DNA of 64,000 bases, from the NCBI RefSeq assembly GCF_000499385.1, contig NW_013655030.1, forward strand, positions 135,727-199,726, in the 5' to 3' direction. Below, piece after piece: positions 25,032-37,800 of the stretch (position 1 is its first letter; every line of letters begins with the position of its first letter). A program made the translations under genes and the position numbers. Source of the DNA: Eimeria necatrix. Taxonomy: Eukaryota; Apicomplexa; Conoidasida; Eucoccidiorida; Eimeriidae. The notes under the pieces are model-generated. The model made no database searches. It was not told where the DNA came from and saw nothing but the letters and a program-made list of their open reading frames with translations.

Positions 25032-26581
25032 CGAAATAACTGCTACCCGCGTATTCCGGACTTGAGTTCCTTAAAGATGATGCAGACTCACAGAACGTGA
25101 CATGTTTTCCTTGATGCTGACCGCACCAAGAAGACTGGTCAACAGATGCAAGCTGCTTTTGCATACAGAGTACGAAGTTTCCACTCAATATTTTGCCAGA
25201 AGAAGGGAACCAGAAGAGCAGTGGCATTGCTCAATTATCGCCTTCTGCATGTGTACAACTGAGTTGAAGACCAACGCCTCCATGACCGGAACAGTGTGCA
25301 GTGTTGTGCTCGTACTTACTGGTGATCCAACGATACACAATTCTGGTGGCTAGCTATTATACAAAAGATGTGTGAGCAAGTGCGTCCATCGGCAGTTTGG
25401 CGTGCTGAATCCCCTGGGGACAACCGCAGAAGTTGCAGAGCGGCAACTGGACGTTATTCGCAGATCTATGAAGCCCAAAGCACACGTAAGAAATGCAGAA
25501 AAGCGTATTACGCGTGAAATAGGCCGCCCAGACCCCGGTTGCTCCAGAACAGGCACAGACTGATATTTTTCCGGGTGGCTTGTGGAGAAGCGGGGAGACT
25601 GGCTCCTTTGGCTCCTACTGAGTCGCTGCATCCAAACTCAGAAAAGCTCACAAGGCCTTCAACAGTCCTCTAAGAGAAAGGGAAGCGAGACGTATCTGAG
25701 ACCAGCTATGAAAGCTCTGAAGACGGCGTAACCGCTCTGAAGACGGCGCAAATGCCTAGAACTTGTTTTCTTCACGTATAGGGAAGAAGTTGGAAGCGCC
25801 TATTCAACTTTGGCAAATTATAAGAATATTCAAGCCAAGATGCTGGTGAATACAAAGTGTCTACTTACGGGACAAGTGTTGCTGCCACGAGGGTGTGAAG
25901 GCACCATAGAAATCAGGAGATAGGCTGAAGACAATAGCGGCAGCAGCGGACGTCCATCTTCATCTTTTCTGCCAAAGGATTCACGTGCATATGAGGTGAT
26001 GACCAAACCGTGCATCGTTTGAGGTCAACCTGGCATCTTGGCGGAACGCAGTAGGACGTCACGGCTTCGTACCGGAGTAGATGGCGTCTGCGGGGGAATA
26101 CTACAAATAGGAAATGCCAAAAACTGAAATTCAAGTGCTTGCAAGAAGGGGTGGCTGGCCTAGAGGGAAGCCACTGTGAAGCTGCAAGGCCGCCCAGAGA
26201 TTTTCGATGAACATCGCGTCTCGACTGGGCTTGAACAGAGCAGTGGTAGCAAAAAGCAAACAGACAAAGAATAGTGCATAAAAGAAGTCGAAGAATGACT
26301 CAGTGAAAGTTAGGACTAATATAAAGAAACCATCTTGCTTGCACCTGGCCCCTATCAAGTTTGTGTGCGGCCCCTTCCATGCAAATCTGCACTTTTCAAG
26401 CCTTTTCGAGGTACCTGCATACTGCGCTGCACTGTGCCACTGACCCCTTTCTTCAGAATATGCAAGTAAGTAGACAAGGCAAACATTGATGCGGAGAATG
26501 AATATCCACAACTGTTCCATGTATGAGGGTGGTCTCAAGGGCCCCAGCAGACGACTCGCCTGCTGCTATGCGTAGCTTGAA

Positions 26582-26718
26582 GATCGTCACAGAGCTTACC
26601 GCACTAATTTACACCACGCAAGAGAAAAGTACTCTTCGAGCTCTATTTTCTCGGCGCGCGACAGATTTCGGGGAGTCGTCCGTGTATCCGGAATCGGTCT
26701 CTTCATCGCTGCGGCATA
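26582..26718 (+). repeat. Dispersed diverged repeat, copy 2
   Basis: Homologous to 18526-18668 in the same orientation, about 8 kb away. The conserved core reads TTTCGGGGAGTCGTCCGTGT here and differs from copy 1 at about one base in four overall by eye. It is non-coding or a remnant. Confidence 0.55.
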
Positions 26719-28812
26719 CAATCGAAATTCCCATGCGGGCTGCTCCCTAGCTTTGTTTCTCCCCGCACTTCTCATCCACCAACCAGACGTCCAGAAGAAA
26801 ACTAGTATTTCTAGTTTTCTTTTGGACACCTGCTTGAGCTCCTTGCTGTGAAGATTCTCTTGCCTCCTCAGGCCATTCCCCTCCTGCAAACCCAAATAAT
26901 TGCGGCAACCAACACGTCAGCTTGAAGCAGCGTTTCCCACACTACCACTATTGCCGCATGCCTGTTGGGATATCTAGATCTGCGCCCCTTTGCTGAGGTA
27001 TTCATTTCTAATAAGCATGTACCTTATGCTCAACGCGCAAATGACTGTTCGTCGAAGCTTTGGTCTTAAGCCATCCCCACAGCTTTTTCAATCCGCAGTC
27101 TGTTGCTTGTGTCCCCAATGCCGACAGCTTCAACCTCGTTAGTGATTACTTGTTCCACCACCACGAGTGCGTACGGAGTTTTGCGCAGTGGAGGCTTAGC
27201 ATCTCATGCATTCCTGCGGCCGCTCTCCACTCGACAAGCGTAATATGCTATGGACCCTCCATGATTTTTCTTCCACCTGATTTGGGCAGATTTTGTAGCA
27301 TCTAAGCGTGGGACGGGGAACATTATTCACTCTGGAATCGCCGCATCAGCAGCTCCCAGTTACTCATGAAAACAGTGCCCTGAACATGCACTGACTCTAA
27401 AAGCGAAGGGCCCGTTAGGCACCCAACTCAGGCACCCAACTCACGAGGTCTCCATAGCTTAAGGGTACTCTACATACTAGGAAACTTCCTAGATGGATAT
27501 TTCCCGCGATCCCGTACTTCCGCTTTAGACGTTGTTCGCTGGATAAAGGCACCCTCCCCAGCTGCTCTCGCTACTACCCCCACTGGAATTTTACCTAGGC
27601 TGTCAGTTACTGGTCGAGTTGTACGTGCTTGGCAACTGTGCTACCGTCCTCGGCCACTGAAGAGGTAGCAGCAGCCAGCTCTGGAGCTGCAGCCACATCA
27701 GTTAACTGAAGAAGGGGACAGCAGAAACGCTCAGTAGTTTCCAAATCAGTAGGAAATAACAGAAAGTAGCAGTACCACACGTCAACAGCAAATCCCGTAC
27801 CCGGCAAGAGACAGGAGCACGAACAGACAGCTACAGCATGACAAAACCAGGCCGCAGTACGGAAAGCCTCCAGCAAACAGCATCGCTATGCGACAGCTCG
27901 GAAGAGAAGCACAAGACAACAGCAGCAAACCACAGCCACAACAACAAGAAGTACTCACCGGTCCATGTGCAACAAATGAGACAACATGTCCAATGCCGGA
28001 ACGTCTCATTGCTGTTTTGGTTTTGAGCGTTTCTGCTACTGTTGCTGTTTCTACTGCGCCTATGACCAGCGTACGCTTTAGTAATTCAGCCATACATTAA
28101 ACCCTAGACTAATGCATATGACAGTTTTTCCACACAGTGGAAGGCCCGGAGCTACAAGCCGTAGGGATGAGGAGACAGACACGCGACGTCTCCTTCTGGT
28201 GATGCTGCATGCATGAAGTCCACGGTCACACACACAATCCTCGTTTTTTTATAGTAAGACTGATCTTTTTTACTCAAAGCTAGTGCTGCTTGAGCAATAA
28301 CAGCTGATTATGCTGCTACACCGGCTGAGCAGCAGTGACACATCCAGCAGCTGGAGCAGCAGCAGCGGCTGCTGCTGTTACGCATGCAGTATGGAGGCCT
28401 CATCAACTTCAATGAACTAGTACGACTCAAGTTGTTTAGATGTATAGCCGTCGGTTCCTACGAAGGACGTGACGTAGGGCCTTGCCCTTATGCCACTGAA
28501 GCTAGCAGCAGCGACAGCAGCAACAGCAGCAATAGGACCCCGTCCTTAGTTGTGTCTGTTGCCCAGAATTTGTCTTAAGTGTAGGGGTATGACTTCATGC
28601 TCCATGTCTTGCCCCCCTGCTGCTGCTGCAGTGGCAGGAGGAGCAGCAGCGGCGGAAGCTGCTAATCCTGCTCTTGTAGCAGGAGTAATCGTAGCTGCAG
28701 CAGGAGTACTAGTAGCTGTAGCAGAAGCAGCTTATGATCAAGGACAAGCAGCAGACGGCATCTGGAAGCATAAACGAGGCCTATCGGTTGGTGGCGTATC
28801 CATGCTTCTGCC

Positions 28813-31800
28813 ATGACATTTAGCGGCTTGCGGCAGCAGTTGCTGCTGCATCTGCTGCTACCACCGCTGTTGTGCTTTGTGCTATTCTTACTAGCTGGCT
28901 TACTCCTGCCTCCCATTCTTTCCTTTCTCTTGCCGCGACTTTTAAGGCGAGTCCAAATAAAGACTACCCGCAGCCACAGTAGCAGCAAGAGTAGCAGTAT
29001 CAACGATAGCAACACGAGCAGCAACTCCAGCAGCCGCAAGATAAACACTGAAGATGAACAACTGCTGCCTGTGGCCAACCGGCCACGAAAGCTATCTGTG
29101 GAGGGGACTACCCAAATCTCAACAACGGCAGGTTCTGCTGCCGCCGACCTTCGTTTTGTCTCGCCGATACGGAGCAGCAGCAGCCGTAGCAGCAGCAGCA
29201 CGAGGCGTCTGTACCTGACCTGCGAATCTGTCCGCCACGGGGGATTTCTCAAGTTGGAAGATGCCGTTGTCGTGCTCGAGGAAGAGGTGACGCAACACTG
29301 TGCAGCCTGCGAAAACTGCAGCAGCAGCAGCAGCCCCAGGTGGAAGTGCGACAAATGCGTCACCCACAAGAGCAGCGAAACACGTATTTCTGTCTCCTTT
29401 TTGCACTTGTCTATTAGCCACATGGTAGCGGGGAAGGCTTTTAGTGCTGGCACCAGCCAGAGCACCAGCAGCAACAGCAGCCGCACTGACGGAGTTGCTG
29501 AATGCGATGAGCCTTGTCGAGCGGCAGCAACTGATGCTGCTACAGATCACGAAAGCATAAACACCCGCCACAGCAGCAGGAAGCGCAACGGGAAGAGCAG
29601 CATCAAAGCAAGAAGCAGCAGGATACTGGACGAGCTATTTAAACCCGTCTTCTTCCTCTCAGGTTGTCTGCTGCTTATACGGCGTGCGCTGCAGCAAAGC
29701 AGCACCCGCAAGAAAGAGCCACCCACTAGCCGCTTGTTGCTCAAGGCAGACCGCGTATCTGTTACGATTCGCCTGAATCGCAGCAACAGCGGCAGCAGCA
29801 GCAGCAGCAATGGCGGCAGCACAGGAGTCGCAGCGAGCTCGACTGATTCCCTAGAGCAGCAGCATACCGAGCTACCAGCAAGCTCAGAAGCGGCAGCAGC
29901 AGCAGCGGCATCGGCACCTGCACCAACTGCAGCAACTGAAAAAACTGCACATGAAGCTAGAACGAGCCCCAGTTTGCTCCAGTTCGTGCTGCAGTTGTGC
30001 ATGCTACATGCACTGGCGCGGACCTGCGCGTTCAGCGCTGGCTGTATTGAGGTGCTCGCGTTGCTAATGCTGCCCGAGCCGCTCCCTCAGCAGGAGCTGC
30101 AGGAGCGGGAGCAGCAGCAGCAACAGCAAAAGCAGCAATTGCTGAGCCAGCAGTCCCAAGACGACTGCGGCAGCATGGGCGTCCTCTTGACGGTCAACGA
30201 ATTGCTGCTGTTGCCTTCTGCAGCGTTTGCGTCCCTTCGGCTGCACGCAGTTACAACAGGAGGCTTATGCTGCCGTCTGCTTCTGGACGCATCTGGCTGT
30301 CTTTCCGTGATGCCCACGGACTTGTTGACTGCTGCTGCTGCTGCTGCACGCGGTTCCGCAGCCTTTGCCGCCGCAGCAAAACATACCGGGGAGAGCACGC
30401 ACTCAGCAGAAGCTTTTACAAGAACGGTAGCAGGAGAGCAGCGGCAGCAGCAGCTGCAGCACAGACGACCCGCTGCACTTCAAGCTGAAGAGGAAGGAAT
30501 CACAATTAGCAGCAGCAGCGAAGATGCAACAGCTGCTTTGAGTGGGAGCTCGTCTCGGCAGGCCTCTCGCGAACTTTCTGCTAGCGATGCCAGAAGCAAT
30601 AGCTGCTGTACTAGTAGCAGCAGCCACAGCTGCACTGCCTCACCAGCAAGGAGGTGGTGGTGGCGAGGTGCCGTGGAGGCGGACAGCAAAGACATGACCG
30701 TTTCGGGTGCCACCTACTTGTCTCACCTGATGTCTGTGTATTGCATGGGCCGCCTGAATGCTGTTGGTCTTCGAGCTGCAACAGATGCTGCTCTAAGTGT
30801 TGCTGGTGTTCATGTCAGTAAGCCAGTAACGGGCGAAGACAAGTGGCTGTGCCCTGTGAAGGCCGTGCGCCGGTCGCGGGGCCGCTTGGTACTACCGGAG
30901 CAGCTGCCGCCTGCTGCGCTGCTGCTGCCGCCACTGCTGCACACGGAGGAAGCCGTGGAAGTGACTTTGCTGCTGGACTCAGGTCTCAGCAGCAGCAGCA
31001 GCAGCACATGCACGGCGCGCGCAGTGTACCTACACTCTAGCGGGACTGTCGCCGTCAACATCCTTGTCAATCTTTTTGCCAGAGTAATTGATGCCTACTG
31101 GAGATGCAGGAGATCTACTCGAAACAAAAGCAGCAGTAGCAGCACCAGCAGCTCTCAAAGGCGGGGTTTGTTGAGAAAAGAGAAGACCTGCGACACTCAA
31201 AGTGTCGAGGATGCACAAGGGCCTCAGGGCAGCAGCAACAGGAACCATGGAGACACTCAGCAGCAGACTCTGCCTGTGCTTGTTTCAGTGCCGCGTTTGC
31301 TGCTGCAAGTTCTCGAGCGTAGCAGCAAAAGCGCCTTACTGCTGCACGCGGACGGTGCTCTTTTGCAGCTAGAGACAGTGGTGCGCCAAACCCAGCGGCA
31401 AGTCAACTTGGTCAACTGCGACTTCCAGCATGAGCTGCAGGAGATGCAGCAGCTCCAGCAGCATCTTGCAGAAAAGCAGCGGCGGGACAACATGCCGCCA
31501 TTGTCATCTGTGGGACCAGCTACAGGAAACTGCAAAGATAAGGCTGCCCTGAGTTACAGCTGCGACAGCACTAGCAGCAAACTCGTGCGTTTTGCTGTCT
31601 CCACAGGCCTCTGCAGGCTCTCCACTGCTCACGTTCTGAACGGTGGCGCTCCTACTGCTGGGCCTTTTGCTGCAGCCTCGGATCCAACGGAAACAGCGGC
31701 CGCAGTAGCAGCGCGTAGGGACGCAGCAGCAACAGAAGCAGCTAAAGCTCTTCACTCCATTCTTTGCTCGGTGCCATCGCAAGGGATTTCAGGCGACGAG

Positions 31801-34800
31801 ACGGGCAGTTTGCCTGCTCTGTCCCCTCGGTCGGCAGCAGCAAGAGCAGCAAAAACGGCGTTGGAGAAAGAGCAAGTGGCAGCCACAGCAACAGACGCCA
31901 CGAATGCAGCAATTGCGGCTGTGTCGTTTTTTATAGGCGCTGGAGAGTTTCTACGTCTCAAAGCTGCTTACGGCGATGGCAGTAGGAGCTACAGTAGCTG
32001 CGGGAGTCGGAGTTGCTGCTGCGGCAGCAGCGGGAGTGTGGTGCTACTCCCTGATGAGAATTCGTTGGGCGATCAGTGGGTTCCTAGCGCCTTTACTTTG
32101 GCTGGATGGTGTGGAGCCTTGATTCTGAGCTGCAGCAGCAGCAGCGTCGAGATTAAGCCTCTGGGAGAAGCAGCAAGGATTGGGGTGTATGGACAGGTGC
32201 AGTTGAGACCTCTGTATCGACAGCACGTACGTGTCGTGCTGCCGGGGGGCTGGCTCCACTGGAGAGAGGAGGGGCTATTGTTTTGGGTCCTAGTGATTTT
32301 GTACCTTCGCGCTCTCTACAGGAACTGCAAGGAGAGATCCACCTTACAGCAGCCCTATCCCCCTCCTTTTGCTGCTGACAGCAAAGAAAACAACAGCAAC
32401 AGCCACAGTGGCGACTCTGGCAATAGCAGCAGTAAGACAAAAGGTAATGAGGCTCCCAAAAGAAGTGCTGACGAAGCAGAAGGCTTTGCTTCGGTTGTAG
32501 CATCAGGCGAAGAAACTGCGTCAGGAGCGGCGGCTGCACGAAAAGCAGCGGGGAACGGACGTGACATTTTTTCCGCAGCAGCAGCAGCAGCAGCAGCAGA
32601 TTTACCTTTTCTAGAAGCTACATGTCCTTTCTTTGCCGGGTTCGACTGGTCCCCAGGTATCCGCAGTTTCGCCGCAGCAGTCCAGAATTTGGATTTGTTT
32701 GAGGGGCTGACTCCTGATTGCTTCCATTTAGTGGCTCGCCACTTCGCCGTGTACTCGCCTGCTGCTACGCTGCAGCGGCATCCTGAGCAGCAGCCTCACG
32801 AGGCGCAGCAGCAGCAGCAACGCCAAGTGCTACTTCGGCTCCTTATCCAAACTATGCATGTACACAGCTCTTCACTCACTGGTGGAGCTATTGTTGCTGC
32901 CATACCGCTCCACGTACAGTCCATGTACGTCGAAACTAGCAGCAGCAGCAGTGACAACAGCAGTGGCTGCAGCAGCTGCAGCAGCAGTGGCAGCAGCGTT
33001 GGCAGCAGCAGTGGCACCGAAACTGAGGAGCTACGCCCATGCCATGCGTTCACTTCTTTTCAGTCTCTTCACCTCCAAGTGCATCAGAGTCTGCAGAATG
33101 TGCAACAGCAACACCAGGATCAGCAGCAGCGGGGCCAGACAGAGAGCGAGCTGCATGCATGCGAAGGAACAGAGACAGCTTTTATTTCAGACTTGTGTGT
33201 CTGGGTGCCTCACAGCGGGAGGTCCGTCAAAGTGTCTATGCAGCAGGCTAGCAACTTTGCGTTGCAGCAACAGCTGTTGCAGCCGCTCTTTGCTCTGGTA
33301 GAGGCAGTGCAGCAAGATCTGCTACTGCCCTCGCTTACTGCCCTGAAGCTAGTAAGCATCTTCTGCTGCTCGCGCCGAAGATGTTGCTGCCCTTGCTGCT
33401 GCTACTACTGCTGCTGAACATGCCCTTGGCGGGGTTGTTGCTGTTGCAGCCGCCCACGCCTCTTTGATGCCGCTGCAGCAGGCAGGGGCTTGATGGCCAC
33501 TATTCAGCTGCGACAAAATATGCAGCAGGCACAGCTGCAACAGGGGGTTTTGTTTGAAAAAACTTCGGGTGTATGGACACTTCGTGCGTTTTGTATTTGC
33601 TTGTGCAGGACCACCGCCTTCCTGGTGGCCACGAGCCGGTGCTACAGATTGGAATAGGAAGCATTTCAGCTTTCGTTTCTTCCGAATTTTTGGTGAAGAC
33701 GGAAGACCTGACGGTGAACATACATCCTGTTTCGCTTCATCAAACCCCTGCTGTTTTGCAGAAACTGGTAGAGCAGGAAGCAACGCGCTTGCAACAGCTA
33801 CAAGCGGATCACCAGCACAGTTTTGCGGGTCACGGTTCCACGGGCAATCGGCAGAAACAGCAGCAGCAAGGACAGCAGAAAGAGGAGCAGCAACAGCAGC
33901 AGCAACAAGAAGAACAGGAGCAACAGCCACAGGAGCAACAGAAGCAGTCTCACAAGCTTCAAGGAGAGAAACAAAGGAGCAAACGCTGGGAACTGGAAAA
34001 CACTCCTTACCCGTACGTGGACGTCTTGGTAACAAATCCTCAAGTTTTCTGCGTTGGCCAGGATGCCAAGCAGCAGCAGCCGGATGAAGACCAGCACCGG
34101 CAAGAGCAGCAGGAACAGCAAAAGCAAGGACAGCAGCAGCAGCAGCAGACGCGGAAGCGGCTGCAAGTGGAGCCCCCCATTTTCAACGGCGACAAAATTC
34201 GTGTTTCAGTGCACCGAAAGTCTTTGCTGCTGAATGAATCGAGCCAGAAGCAGCAGCAGCAGCACGAGTCGCAGGTTTATGGCGAGACGCAGCAGTGGGT
34301 GTGCGTTTTTGTTGACGGGGTTACTGCGGTGTATCCAGAGACACTGCGGGGCGACTCTCTTGCTGCTGCAGTCGCCGATGCAGCGCATGCTGTGGGGCCG
34401 CTAGTTCGGCAAATCATCGGCGCAGCATCAACTTACCAGATGCAGCTGCAGCGCCACAAAACAGCCTCTCTTGCCGCTGGTCGTTTAGTCCGCTGCAGCA
34501 ATGACCCGCAGCAAGTCCGGTCTCCTGCTGCTGCTGCTGAAGCTGCTGCTGCCAGAGACGCTTACGCAGCGGCACTCGCGATTCCGCTGTACCTTTGTCT
34601 GTCTCGGGTTTATGCAGCCTGCCTCACGCGAACAGTAATAACGGGAAGAGCAGCAGCACCAGCAGCTGCAGCAGCAGTAGCAGCAAGTCGGCATGCGCAC
34701 GAAGAGGAGCCTCCAAGTGACCAACTGCTGCTTATTCCTGAGGAGGACCTCCGAGTGTGCACTAAAAGCGAAGATAACGACGCCAAGAGTACTGGGAGCG

Positions 34801-37800
34801 CTTGCAGCAACAGGAACGACGAAAGCAGCAGCGGGCTCAGCGAGGGCAGCAGCAGCAGCAGTAGTAGCGGCTTCAACACCATAGAAATCTGCCTTTCCCA
34901 CCAGGCTAGACCCAGCCTCCACAGAGCTTTGGGAGATCCGTCGGAAACGCCCGTATCGACGGACTTTTATTGCGAGAGCAACAGCAGAAGCAGCAGCAGC
35001 AGCAATAGCAGAGAAAGCAGCAAAGAGCCGCCATCCGCTCCTCCAACAGGTAGAAGGACAAGAGAACTGAAGAGGTATAGGCAGAACTTCCGAAAGGCCC
35101 GTAGCAGCGACTTTATTGATCAACAGAGACGGCAGGATCAGCAGCAGCAGCATGAGCAGCGGCAGCAAAGTGAACAGGAGCCGCTGCACCAAGACGAGCA
35201 ACCACAGGAGCCAGAGCAGCAAGACGAAGCCGTTCCGCTGCAACGTGCTCTTTGCCCCTTCGCAGATCGTGCTGTGCTTGCTGCTGCACCAGCTGTACGC
35301 AGCGCTGAGGTGCAGCAACTGCTGAACAGGAAGCTACAGCAGCGGCATGCTGCAGTCGACATGTCCCCATGGCAAGCTGTGGGCAGCTGTGTTGCTCCTT
35401 TGCGGCCGCGTCACCAGCACCAGCAACAGCGCCGGCACCAGCACGAGCAACGGGTGCAGCAGCTGGACCAGCAGAGTCGAGTTCAAAGAAAACAACTCAC
35501 AGCCCTTCGACATATGTGGCAGCAGCGAAGAGGCAGCAGGGACAACAGCTCCACTTCAGGGTTTGCATACACCCCAGTTGCTGCCTTGAGGCTGGAAAGC
35601 CTCTCAATCTGCCTCGATGATTATCGAAGGGCAGCAGCAGCAGCCACTGCAGCAGCAATCATGTTGCCACCTCCCCCCTTGGGCACTTACAGAACCCTGC
35701 AGCTGCGCATGCAGTCCATTGCACTGCGGCTGTTTGCTGATAAGCAACAGCAGCAACAGCAACAGCCGCCGTTGAGGCAGTTTCAAAGCGCGCCGCTGCT
35801 GCAAGAAGAACAGTTGATGCGCCAGTACTTGACGAGACTAATACTGGCGAATCCGGGATTTTCCGGATACATGGGTAGTTCTGCTGATGCCCCTGAGGGA
35901 CAAGAATGTATCGTATTGGTTTCATCTGAGCAGGTGGATTTACACTTCGCTTCTTTTGAGTTAGCCTCAGCGCCGGAGCGCTCGATCAGCGTCAGCAACA
36001 GCAGCAACAGAAAACGCACTGAAAGCTGGGGAATTGAGGACGTTTGCAGTTTGCTGCTGCAGCCGCAGCGGGTTGCCATTCGTTTTGGGCAGAGTGCAGC
36101 AGCAGCAGTGGCAGCAGCAACAGCAGCAGTCACGTGGACCCAAAAAGTCTTCGACGCGGACGCAGCAATGGCGTTTTCTGCTGCTGTTGCAGCAATCAGT
36201 GCAGAACATTGGGCGTGTGTACATCACAGGAACAGCAACAGCGACGACAGTAGCAGCAGCAGCAACGGGCACAAGAGCAAGAACAGCAGCGACGGCCCAA
36301 GAAGCCCGCAAGCCAGTTTAAGTCCAACCAGCAACAAGGAGCAGAAGCAGCAGCAACAGGGACAGCAACGGCGGAAACAGCAGGTACAGCTTGAGCTCTG
36401 CTTGTTGCAAGACTTACAGGTTGAATTCTGTCGCGGGGGTTTCATGCTCGTGCGGCTGCTGCTGCCCGCACTGCATTTTGCTGCGGCCTTCCGATATTTG
36501 GCGGGAGTAGCAGCAGCAGCAGCAAAAGATGCTGCTGCTCCTTTGAGGGCAAAGCCTAGCGAGTTGGGTCATTGTAACAACTTGGATTTCGCTGAGACAG
36601 CAGGGGCAGCGGCGGCGGCTGCTGCGCCTGCTGCTGCAGAGGAATCAGGCAGCTCTTTTATCAACTCTATGCTTCCCTATCTACTTTCACTAGACTGTTT
36701 GCTGCAGCTGAGGCACGGCCTCTGCTGCCTAGTTTACGGACGCGCAGCGACAGACACCCATGGTGCTGGTCCTGCTGCGGATGCTGTTGCGTGGCAGCCG
36801 CTGCTACAGCTGGCGCAGGTGCTCGCCAGAGTGAGCTTTTTTTTCAAGCAGCAGGAGCAGCACCAGCAAAGGCCACAGCAAAAGGAACAGCACATGCAGC
36901 AGCAGCAGCAGGTTCAAGAACCACTGCCACAACTGAAAGTCGACGCACAGTTGTTTATCCGAGGCATTCACCAACAGCGTCAGCAGCAGCAGCAACAGCA
37001 GCAGCAGCGAGCCGTTGGCGACAGGTGGCGCAGGCCATCGCATCTTCCAGGAAGACAGCAGCCGCCGCCGCAGCAGCTGTCACTTAACTTGACTCCTGAA
37101 CACACCTTGCTGCTAATGCAGCTCCTCCTTGGCAGATGCCACGGCACGGCCCGGCCTGCCACCCCCACAAACGCTAATCTGGAGCAGCGGCCGCTGCAGC
37201 ATTACGAGCAGCAGCAGAATTTGGAGCAGCAGCAAAAAGCAAGCTGGCTAGTTCGGGTATATAGGGAGCTTCGAGAGCAGGGAGATATCATAGTCAAGCT
37301 TAGGGCGGCAATGCGAGATTTGCATGCCAAGTGCGACTTCGCTCGCTGCAGCGTTGCTGCTGCTGAGCTGCACGACATGCTGCTGCTGCGAAGGCATCAA
37401 GAGGCGGAAGCGGTGCGTAGTAGCCAGACGAAGTACCGTCAGCGCGAAAGCACTAGCGCAGCTGCTCATGCTGCAGCAGCTGCCGCAGCAGCTGCTGCAG
37501 ATGTGGGTGCATCAGCACCAACAATCGCAGCAGTGGGAAGCACACCAAGACAGAGCGCAGAGCAGTTTACGGGGCCACTAGACGCACGTCTGCAGCGGCA
37601 AGAGCAGCAGCAGCAGCAACAAGCAGGGGATTCAGTGAGGTTGCTTCGCGAGGGCTTTGCAAGTATTCGCAGCAAGGCGTCTTCTGAGTGGGGAGGAATG
37701 GCGGATAGCAGCAGCAGCGGCAGCGGCTCCGAGTTTGCAGCAGAACGCAGCGTGGAGCGGCCTGCTTGGCAGCAGCAACAGCAGCAGCAAAGAAGGTCGT

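Larger units (their letters stand above)
24444..28812. other. Long stretch without a supported gene; compartment boundary
   Basis: No domain-bearing gene was found. A hydrophobic minus-strand frame (26131-26538, 135 codons, with FFDFFYALFFVCLLFATTAL) and a minus frame at 27782-28093 are the best candidates, but neither has phase-consistent partners. A 21-base inverted repeat (25011-25031) and copy 2 of the dispersed repeat lie here. CAG/CTG words are rare up to about 28,300 and become dense after it, so the repeat-poor/repeat-rich boundary falls just before the giant gene. Confidence 0.4.

Noticed and set aside
26131..26538. Minus-strand hydrophobic frame as a membrane-protein gene
   Set aside because: It has one plausible membrane segment but no domain, no supporting neighbouring exons and only 135 codons. 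It is kept as a note, not a gene.
27417..27442. Direct repeat AGGCACCCAACTC twice
   Set aside because: A 13-base local duplication with no gene or element boundary nearby. Too small to interpret.
28662..29486. Long minus-strand frame rich in Leu, antisense to the giant gene
   Set aside because: It is the complement of CAG runs. The plus-strand frame is far longer, has family signatures and joins in phase, so this and similar poly-Leu/Cys/Ala antisense frames through 28-49 kb are shadows.
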